From assembly GCF_026745355.1 (NCBI RefSeq), contig NC_079202.1, positions 63,523,055 through 63,587,054 on the forward strand: a stretch of DNA of 64,000 bases, in the 5' to 3' direction. The stretch is from Beta vulgaris subsp. vulgaris. Its lineage: Eukaryota > Streptophyta > Magnoliopsida > Caryophyllales > Amaranthaceae. This document shows positions 37,126 through 45,700 of the stretch, piece by piece; position 1 is the first letter of the stretch, and every line of letters starts with the position of its first letter. Made by a program: the position numbers and the translations under genes. Under the pieces are notes generated by a model. It was not told the DNA's origin. It did not search any database and saw only the letters and a program-made list of their open reading frames with translations.

Positions 37126-37442
37126 CTCCCTCCGTTTCCTAAAGATCTTCCCTCTTTCCGTTTAAGGGTGTTTCCAAAAGATCTTCCCTCTTTTGCTTTA
37201 TTCCTTATTTGGCAAAACAAATTTCCCTATTTACCCTCTCATGTCACTATCATATGGTCCACCATTACATTATTAATTCAATTTTACTCCATTTCTCTCT
37301 CCTACTTTAACCCCTTTTTATTTGTTTATTTATCTTAACCCTTTCTCTCTCCTACTTTACTCACACCATGCCCCACACAACTTGATTTTCCTTAGTATCT
37401 GTAGGAACAGTAAGTGGGAAGATTTTTAGGAAACAGATGGAG
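37126..37442. mobile_element. 317-bp Stowaway MITE with TA target duplication
   Basis: Ends CTCCCTCCGTTTCCTAAAGA and TTTTTAGGAAACAGATGGAG form an inverted repeat. TA flanks both sides (37124-37125 and 37443-37444). CTCCCTCCGT plus a TA target is the hallmark of Stowaway (Tc1/mariner-type) miniature elements. A second internal start (CCAAAAGATCTTCCCTC near 37170) suggests a partial duplication at the left end. Confidence 0.9.
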
Positions 37443-37789
37443 TATTTCATAATCCTAGTTCTTGAGGACATGATCTTTTCCTCAGACCGAGGTTAACTGG
37501 TGGAGCCTTTATTGTTGACTTTGGGTGTTGGGCAAGTTTGCCAACTGTGATTAGGCATAATTTGTTAGATTTCTCTTTCATCTCAATATTGGCGAGTACA
37601 CACAATTTATTTTAAAAAGCATATCCCACACGGCCACACATGAATGCGTATTAGTCTTATTTTATGATCATTTTCCTTACTTTCTCTTTATTACCTTAGC
37701 ATTCCTTATTTCCTTGTGATTCATTCGTCTAAAGTTCCACTTTTCCCTCTCTAGTGTAAAAGTCGGTAGTTAGAAAAAAAGAAGTCTAT

Positions 37790-37950
37790 GCACAATTACC
37801 AGCTATTTGTTTAATGGCTTTAATTTGAGCCGCGAATCCTATTCGAGAAATCGAAATACTCACATTAATAGCTGGTCTGATTCCAGTATTGAATGGATCG
37901 ACGGATAAGAATATTTGCCCATTTGTAATGGAAATTACATTACTAGGAGT
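37790..37950 (-). pseudogene. Nuclear fragment of plastid atpA (NUPT)
   Basis: The minus strand encodes [20 protein letters not shown] then [20 protein letters not shown] and IKAIKQIAG, a clear match to the plastid ATP synthase alpha subunit (family reading ISITDGQIFLSADLFN...[20 protein letters not shown]). Several replacements at normally invariant positions (D to N, G to S, S to F) and abrupt loss of similarity on both sides mark it as an old, non-functional insertion. The resemblance is to the plastid form and not the mitochondrial atp1, which reads DGQICLETELFYRG at this place. Confidence 0.85.
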
Positions 37951-38419
37951 TTTCAAGAAGGGAAAGGTACCCTTGTTCTTTTCTTTGTTTTTCGATTTTT
38001 TTTTATAAAATATATATAATAAAAAAAGATTGAACAAAGAAAAATGGAGAAAAGCCGGCTATCATAATCGAACCGTATGAGTCTTTCTACCATACTATCT
38101 AATCTCATCGAATATTGCGGATTCTAGCCTGCTCATTTCAATTAAGAAACGAAATTTGAATCCTTTTTTTCTTTCCAGAATTTCTTCCTCCATATAATTT
38201 TCAGATATTTAAAATGTTGGTTCCTTTTTATTTTGAAAATTATCAGTGAAAAGTGGGAAAAAAAGGTATGTAGAAAGAAATGGCTAGTATAATGCTAGAA
38301 TGCCTTAAATCAATATGTTTAGTATGGTATATTGTGATTTGTCAATAACTAAATGGAGATATAGTTAATTTTTATTTTGGTCTCATATTTTGGACTTATT
38401 TCAAAGTAAAATATATGTA

Positions 38420-38678
38420 CTTTCTCCGTTTCTAAATAAGTGCAACATTTGAATAGTGTTTACTATTCACAGTTTAAACTTTAATTAACTTTGGTGATTT
38501 ACATTTTAGGAAAAACATAGTCATCTGAGATCTTGTTAGATTTGTCTGAATATGAATTTTTTTAATATCAACTTTTTATAATTTTTACTCATTGATAATT
38601 AAAAATATTAATGGTTAAAATAATGCATTGGCAAACGTGAAAACAAGAAGTATTGCACTTATTTAGAAACGGAGGAAG
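38420..38678. mobile_element. 259-bp Stowaway MITE with TA target duplication
   Basis: Starts CTTTCTCCGTTTCTAAATAA and ends TTATTTAGAAACGGAGGAAG, an inverted repeat, with TA on each side (38418-38419 and 38679-38680). The interior carries TCTTGTTAGATTTGTCTGAA and AATATCAACTTTTTATAA, words shared with other members in the window. Confidence 0.9.
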
Positions 38679-39272
38679 TATATATAAGTGAGTTCATATG
38701 AGAATGCAACTTACATGAGAAATGAAAATGAATTTTACGCGATATAACTCTTATGAATAAATGATGTAACTCTAATGAAAAATGATGTAACTCGGTTGAG
38801 ATTCTTTCTCATTTCTCAGATAAGGAACATTCTCAAAATATTAATAGACAAAGTGCGTTTTATTTATTTGTAACCATTTAAATTTTAATAATGAGTTAGT
38901 AATTCACCTTCTTTTTTGCCCATACCAATCTACCTGATACTAAGTCACAACTCACACCACTCCCTCCTTTCTCTAATTTTTTTTTCTTTTCTTTTGGTGG
39001 TTAGATATGCAAGGAAAATCTTCATTGATTTGCCTGCAATGCATGCATGTTCTATATTTTGGCAAACCCTAAGTTTTTGTCAGCCTTATTTTGTGGTCTT
39101 TTTTGTTTGTTCATTCAAACAAAGTACCGTTGTTCTTAGATCTAGCTATGTAGGTTTCCACTCTAAGCCCCAGCACAATTTTTTTTTTTAATATGAACAT
39201 ATTTTTAGGAAGATAAGTTACAAGTTATACGTTAAAGATCCAACATATTCTCAAATTAGTTACCTACAACAC

Positions 39273-39280
39273 TATAAAAA
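39273..39280 (+). promoter_or_regulatory. TATA box of GDSL gene A
   Basis: TATAAAAA lies 92 bases before the start codon at 39365, leaving a leader of about 60 bases. The same box at the same spacing is in A' (53974-53981) and a close equivalent is in gene C (62321-62329), which supports its role. Confidence 0.7.
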
Positions 39281-39364
39281 CAACATCATGCAACGTTCAC
39301 TAGAATCACTTCAACTTCATTACCTTCAAAAACACCCAAAAACTCCCAAAAACAATTACGTACC

Positions 39365-41809
39365 ATGGCTAAAAGTTCACTTCCATGCATTCTTTTAGTC
39401 CTCTTTTTAGTTGCAGTAACATGCTCAGCTTGTGATAATGGTACTACTACTGGTTTTAAGGGGATGTTCATATTTGGAGACGACGTCGTCGACAATGGAA
39501 ATAACAATGGCCTACTTCCATTGTTTGTTAAGAGCAATTACATGCCTTATGGTATTGATTTTAAAGATGGTCCTACAGGAAGGTTTACCAATGGTAAAAC
39601 TGTTGTCGATTTCGTAGCTGACAACCTTAAACTTCCTTACCCTCCTCCAGTTCCTGATTTTTTCCATCAGGGTACTAATATACTTCAAGGTGTCAACTTG
39701 GGCTCCTCTGGTACTGGCATCCTTGGTATCACTGGTTCAGCTTTAGTAGTAAGTTCGCTTTTACATACGCTCTGATGCAAGAACTGTATAGAGATCAAAG
39801 TTATTAAAATCGCGATTCAAATCTTAAAATCTTACGATTTTACCATTCAAAATATGGTAGACGATTCGATTCGCGATTCTAGTTATTGCCAATATATAGT
39901 GGGTAAACAACTATTTTTTTTCCTATTTTTAGGTCTTTTAACTTATAATTTTAGCATATTCAATGAAAATTGAGTACAATATCTTGATTATACATGTTTG
40001 TAGAATCTTACGATTCTACGATTCGATTTTATGATTCGATTCTAAAGGTTGTTTTCGATTCAAACTAGAATCTCGATTTTAATAACATTGATAGAAATAA
40101 TTATATTAATACATGATAATGTGACTAGCTCATTTTTGCTCAACAAGAAAACAAGAATTAAATAATACTTCCTGCGTGTTTTTATTCTTGCTACATAGAG
40201 AAAGTGGGGGTTTTTAAAGAAAGGTAGAGAGAGAAAGTAGAGGACCACCATTTTTGAATAAAAAACCATTTGTTAAGGAAAAAGTATGAGTATTTTAAAA
40301 GAGAAGATGGGGGACCACCAACTTTTTAATAGTATTTTAAGACTTTTATGGTGAGAAGGAATCCATTTATGGTATATAGCATCTATTATGACATTTCCAT
40401 TTAAGGGAAATGTAGCATCTATAAAAAAACGGAGGAAGTACTACATAGGAACTAGGAAGTCTATAATAGTCCAAAAGATAACCAGTTTAGGGTTTAGGGT
40501 TTAGGGTTTGGGATGTAGGGTTTATTAGTACAAAGGCGTATAAAGTAACTCGCTAGGGCTAATATAACGTTTAATTATTATGAGTGGTTAATGTAACGTA
40601 ACTAATTGGTTGTGTGCGTGTGATACATATATACAGGGAATTCAGCACATGGATGAACAAATAAACAAATTTAAGAACAAAATTTTGCCCAAGCTGAAGG
40701 AGAAGCTTGGATGCAAAGGGCAAACCATACTTCCTCAATATTTGTTTGTAATTGGAACAGGAAATAATGATTACTATTCATATTACATTTTGAAGCAATA
40801 CCTCGTCGTACCTCCTAAAGCATTTGCTGCGAAACTTGTCAAGAATTATTTGAAGTACATCCAGGTTAGCATTCTACATAAATTGCTATAACATCGAATT
40901 CGATAAAACCAATAAGAACTACATCAAATTAAACATTTCAAACGTTAGTTTGATGTATTGAACTTGTGTACGTGTTTTTATTTGAAATATTTTGTGTATG
41001 ATTTATGCAGAAATTGTATAATGAAGGAGCAAGGAAATTCCTATTGATTTCTCCATATCCAATCGGTTGCGGTCCTGGGTTAGTGAAGGAGAAAAAAGGA
41101 TGCATAAAATTCATTAACGATGCTGTCAATTTGTTTCATGACCAATTGCTGATTATGATTAAACAATCCAAGAATAAAGACATGCCTGACGCTGAAATTA
41201 CCGTCCTCAATTCGGGCAAAATTATCATGGATGTTGTCAATAAGGTCACTGCTGCACCAGATGCAGGTAAATTATTTTCGTCTTCGATTAATAACCATAA
41301 TCTAACATTGTACTAAGGGTCTGTTCTCTTCGGCATAAAACAGCTGAACAGAATTGAATTGAAATGAAATGAATAGTGATATGTGAGAGTAAAAGTATTG
41401 TCTAGAGTTGAACTGAACTTAACTGAATTGAAATATTCACATACAACATATATGCAACATGGACAATAATAAACCCTAGTAAACACATACATATCTCAAA
41501 TTGACAATGAAATTCGTCGATTCGAGTATTTGCTTATTAGCTCCTAATAATGAAATTGTATAAACATGTGCAGGTATAACAAAAGTGGGTTGTGCTATCA
41601 CAAATGTGGATTGTGCATGTTGCAAAACCGACTATAAAGATGTTTGCAAGAAAGGAGGACAAGTATGTCTAAACAGAAAAGAGTATTTGTACTATGATGG
41701 AATGCACCTTACTGAAGCAGCAAATTCTTACTTAGCTAGCAAGGCTTTCTCCACCAGTACTAATGATGTTAGCCCTGTTAATCTTCAGAAATTAAGCGGC
41801 GCCGCGTAA
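39365..41809 (+). CDS. GDSL esterase/lipase-like protein A (catalytic Ser replaced by Asp)
   Basis: Secreted SGNH-hydrolase family protein. Exons 39365-39748, 40637-40864, 41011-41266 and 41574-41809 (phases 0, 0, 1) give 367 residues. A signal peptide (MAKSSLPCILLVLFLVAVTC) is followed by block I, which reads FIFGDDVVDNGNNN instead of the family's FGDS: the nucleophile Ser codon is GAC (Asp). Other blocks are kept: GVNLGSSGTGIL (II), VIGTGNNDYY (III) and YYDGMHLTEAAN (V, the catalytic Asp-His pair). Without the Ser, esterase activity by the usual mechanism is not expected, so I infer a pseudoenzyme; splice sites and frame are intact. Introns hold two MITEs and a telomere-like run (intron 1) and a truncated Tourist-like piece (intron 3). 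It is ~98% identical to A'. Confidence 0.93.
39794..40092. mobile_element. MITE-like element in intron 1 of GDSL gene A
   Basis: The ends ATCAAAGTTATTAAAATCG and CGATTTTAATAACATTGAT are inverted, and the interior is full of GATTCGATT and TTACGATT words. The same element occupies the equivalent place in A' (53167-53464), so it was inserted before the duplication. Confidence 0.7.
40168..40438. mobile_element. Stowaway-like MITE in intron 1 of GDSL gene A
   Basis: Starts CTTCCTGCGTGTTTTTATTC and ends ATAAAAAAACGGAGGAAG, with TA on both sides. The copy in A' is at 52820-53091. Confidence 0.8.
40487..40526 (+). repeat. Interstitial telomere-like TTTAGGG run
   Basis: Three consecutive TTTAGGG units followed by the degenerate TTTGGGATGTAGGG, matching the Arabidopsis-type telomere repeat. 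The same run is in A' (about 52740-52775). Confidence 0.8.
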
Positions 41810-42706
41810 ATTAGGAGGCATGCTTAATCTTAGCTTAGACTTAGATCAAGCTAGATCAGGATTAGCGAGTTTTGTTCTTCAGTGTTTTTGCTTTAATTTA
41901 GACTAATCAGGATTAGAGAGTTTAATTCTAGTTTTTAATTTCCTCGCATTTTTGTTTCAAGCAAGTAGGTGTAGATGAACGAATTATGTAATAAGAATTT
42001 GATTTTCTCTTGCAATTTTTGTCTCATCAATGTGACTCTTCCTTACTTAACTCTAGTCTTTGGCTAGCTAACTATTTTGCTACTAAGGCTTTCTGATCTT
42101 TCTAATTGCAAATTTGAACCTTATCTTTGTAATCTTCAAATAATGGCCCTACTATAATTGAGTGATTATTCTGAAATTTCCTTTGTTGGAATCTTTAAAA
42201 AGAATTCCAACATTTGTTGGAGTACCAACTTCATTTGCATTGTCCATTTATAAAAGTACCAATGAGAGTGCACTTGCATTGTAAATTAAACCCTTTTTTA
42301 TCAATGGAAAAATAGTTCAATCGATCCAATCTAATCAAGATAACATGTCCACCACTCTTTTTCACACTTCCTGCGTTCCATAATAAGTGAAACATTTCTC
42401 TCTTTTATGTGAGAGTTTTTTTAGAGGAGTGTTTCACTTATTATGGAACGCGAATTTATTTTCTGTAGGGAAGTCGATGGATGCTCATCGATCTCTTGGC
42501 AAATGGCAATAATGTCTATTCTATGGAAGATAGATACGAGTAGTAATTAGCTCATACTACATCATTTTCTTTTGGAGATTAAAGCTCATAATATCCCCAA
42601 TTGCATGCAAAATAAGGATACATCTCAAATCTTTCTACCTACCTCAGCCTATATTATTTTTCCAAATAATTTGAGGTAAGTTTTACACAACAAATTCAAT
42701 TTTTGC
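41810..42706. other. Intergenic region between convergent GDSL genes A and B
   Basis: About 0.9 kb with the two 3' UTRs. Contains the end of the left duplication arm (to about 41972) and a short hairpin element (42367-42454). Nothing else recognised. Confidence 0.6.
42367..42454. mobile_element. ~88-bp hairpin MITE
   Basis: CTTCCTGCGTTCCATAATAA pairs with TTATTATGGAACGCGAA, and the arms continue through GTGAAACA / TGTTTCAC, leaving a loop of only about 30 bases. It looks like a minimal Stowaway-type element. Transcribed, it would fold into a nearly perfect stem of the size of a microRNA precursor. Confidence 0.75.
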
Positions 42707-45700
42707 TTAGACTTGAGCTAACCTCTGAATATTAAAGGGGTAAACTTCGCTTGTGCTATTAGAGTAATAAGCTCTAGTTGCTACAATACCATAAAGTGCC
42801 TCAGTGGGATGTAAACCATCAAAAAACAGAAAGCTGGTCCTATTACTACACACACTTCCACCTCCTTTGCATAATACTCCACCACTTTGCTCTGAAACTT
42901 CACAACATGAACTGCTCACATCACTAAAACCTGTTGAGGAAATACCAATAAATTACAGTGACATTATACATCATGTTCAAATTGCTATATAGCAGAAAAT
43001 GATACAGTTAATCTCAGGTTTTGATTATTCTTTGCCGGTTCACCGACAAAACTCTTTCCTGTAGATAATAATTAGGGTTTTTTGTCAGAAAGTACCTAAT
43101 AAAACATAAGTTTTGGAGGCAAGGACTTAATAATTTTTTTTGTCTAAAAAAACTATTAAAATACGTTTGGTTGTTAATAACAACCATTTTATGAATTTCA
43201 GGTAAAAACACCAAATTCTGGCATTGACTGCAGATGTGCTTAGAGCAGTGTGCGGTAAGACAAAACGAAAGAACTGAAAGAGTCAATTGGAGTTAAAAAA
43301 AGTCAACGCTAGAATTTGGTGTTTTGGCCTGAAATTTATAAAATGGTTGTTATTAACAACCGGAAGTATTTTAATAGACAAATCTTTTTATTAGGTCATT
43401 CACTATAAAACTTGTGTTTTATTATATATATTCCGACAAAAACCCTAATAGTTAATAAGGTTCGTTCAAGTAACTTCTCGCGACATCGCCAGCAGCAAAC
43501 TGCCCACAACTAATCATCCATGTTAAATCAACAGGATCATGTTGAAGATAACGTAGTTATCCTAGTTGATAGAATATCATGTATTTTATTATTATGAAAA
43601 TGTAAGTCTAGCAGTAAGATATGATTAAAGTTAATAAGATAGAATTAGGAGATCATATAGTTTATCTATTATACATGATATTCCATCAACTAGGATATTT
43701 ACGTTATCCTCGACAGGTCACTTCACTTGATTGGTAATGGTACGTAAAATCAACTTTGATCAACAAATATTAGTTACTTCTAACAATTACATAGTGAAAG
43801 TATATCACTGAATATCACATAATGCTGAAAAGCATACTCAAATAGAGAATATTACCTCCAAATGAAGGGTTACGTATAAATTCAAGGGTGATTTGGAAAA
43901 CATTAACTACCACGGATTGAAATCCTGGCATTTGAGTGGTAATGACATCGAGCATTTGAATCAACTGTATATTGAAAAGAAATGCAGCATAGTTTAAAGC
44001 TTCATTGCATTCCTTGTTTCGCATGGATGCCCTAGCCATAGGACTGCATCCTAGAGGACCTATATTTAAAAAGGCAAACTTCCTTGCTCCTATGTTGTAC
44101 AACTCCTGCATGCATGCATATCAGATACTCACATTATTAAGACAAGCATACTGATAGAGTATTAAACTATTCTTGGGACTCCAACCAATGGCGGATTTAC
44201 AGGGGGTACAGAGGGTACAGCTGTACCCCCATTTTCAAAAAAGAAGTTGAAGGAAATGAAAGCAAAAAGAAAAGAAAAAAAAACGATATACAAGAGGACT
44301 GATAGATTCATTATTCATCATCCCCTACTACCCTTCTTTCTCTCCTCTGGTTCAATATGTATAACTCATACTTTTTCTTTTGTCTTTCTTTCGTTTTTTT
44401 TCGCATCTGCCGGGGTTTCTTTTTGTCCCCACTTAGCCGGAGCCCGGAAGCGAGGAGGGAAGGAGCCGGTGAGATTGAGGTTGAGGTGAGAGAGTGGAGG
44501 AGGAATAAGGGGTTTGTGTTGGCCATTGATGGTGAAGAGTTAGGAGAGTGAGTAGAGTGAGGGAGTGAGGACTGAAGACTGACGAGAAGAGTGTTGAGAG
44601 TGAAGAGAAGACAAAAAGGGTTGGCAAATGGCAACAGTAAAGGATATTAATTGCCAACAAAATCAAGTTTTGGTAAATGCTAGTCTGGCAGACATATGAA
44701 AACTAAAATGGGTTGGTTGGGTGTTCAAAAATAAATTCAAATGTTGTGCAATTGTGAAATATGGAATTGAAATAATTTGAATTAAAATTAGAGATTAGAA
44801 ATTGTAAAATTGAAGTAGAGGTTGTAAATTGAAATTATGTATTTTTGTCGTTTTAAAGTAGTTGTAATTTGAATCATTAATTGATATTGGCATTGTATTT
44901 TGATTTGAATTTTTAGTCGTACATCAACTCAAGTATTGTATTTTATTTTATTTGATTTTTTCTCATCCGTACCCTCATCCCGTGATTCCTAGATACGCCA
45001 CTGACTCCAACCATCAGCTTAAACTTTTGGTTGAGTTGGTCCTTTGACACATATTCATCTGTCATGCAGGTAAGCTTTGCCTATATACTTTTTGAGGTAA
45101 ATTAGTAGTATATTAATTTTTAAGTGGTATCTAATTAATTACGTCATCTTTCTTATCGGATTGTTGTTCTAATGTACGAGTGGTATTAGAACTTAGAAAT
45201 AAAAAAGTTGATATTTGAAAATAAAAGTTGAGACAAATTCAATAATACTCGTATTTCACATAAAAATATGATCAAGGTAAGTACGTAATGATATAAAAGT
45301 CAAATTAGAACAACTATTACAAATGGGAGATAGTGAGAATCGTGGAAATATAATAAATACAATTCCTGCATGCATGCATATCAGATATTCACATTATTAA
45401 GCCATGCATAGTCATCTGTCATGCATGTAAGCTAATATTATCTCCAATCTCCAATCAGTCCAATCTATATATCATGTTATTATTGCCTTTATTCTTTTTG
45501 AGGTAAATTAGCACTATATTAATTTTTAAGTGGTATCTAATTATGTCAACTTTCTTGTCGGATTGTTGTTCTAACGTACCAGTGGTATTAAAATTCAAAA
45601 ATAAAAAAAAAGTTGATATTTGAAAATATAAGTTAAGACAAATTTAATAATTTTCGTATTTCACATAAAAATATGACCGAGATAAGTACGTAATGACTAA

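Larger units (their letters stand above)
35827..39364. other. Intergenic region between the receptor kinase and GDSL gene A
   Basis: About 3.5 kb. Contains the receptor-kinase promoter, two Stowaway elements with TA target sites (37126-37442, 38420-38678), a plastid atpA fragment (37790-37950), the start of the left arm of the GDSL inverted duplication (from about 38830) and the gene A promoter. No other gene is seen. Confidence 0.6.
38830..41972. repeat. Left arm of inverted duplication carrying GDSL gene A
   Basis: This stretch is repeated in reverse orientation at about 50518-54315. Both arms contain the same promoter, four exons, three introns, intronic MITEs, a telomere-like TTTAGGG run and the 3' flank down to CGCATTTTTGTTTCAAGCAA. 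Coding exons match base for base in length (384, 228, 256, 236). Upstream homology weakens with indels beyond about 39000. Confidence 0.93.

Noticed and set aside
38045..38075. Plastid trnT-UGU gene
   Set aside because: Only about 25 bases at one end resemble it, with mismatches; no cloverleaf can be formed, so no tRNA is annotated.
44247..44666. Overlapping open frames on both strands in gene B intron 2
   Set aside because: They lie inside the hAT element (8-bp duplication flanks) and show no transposase motifs; low-complexity CT/GA composition keeps them open.
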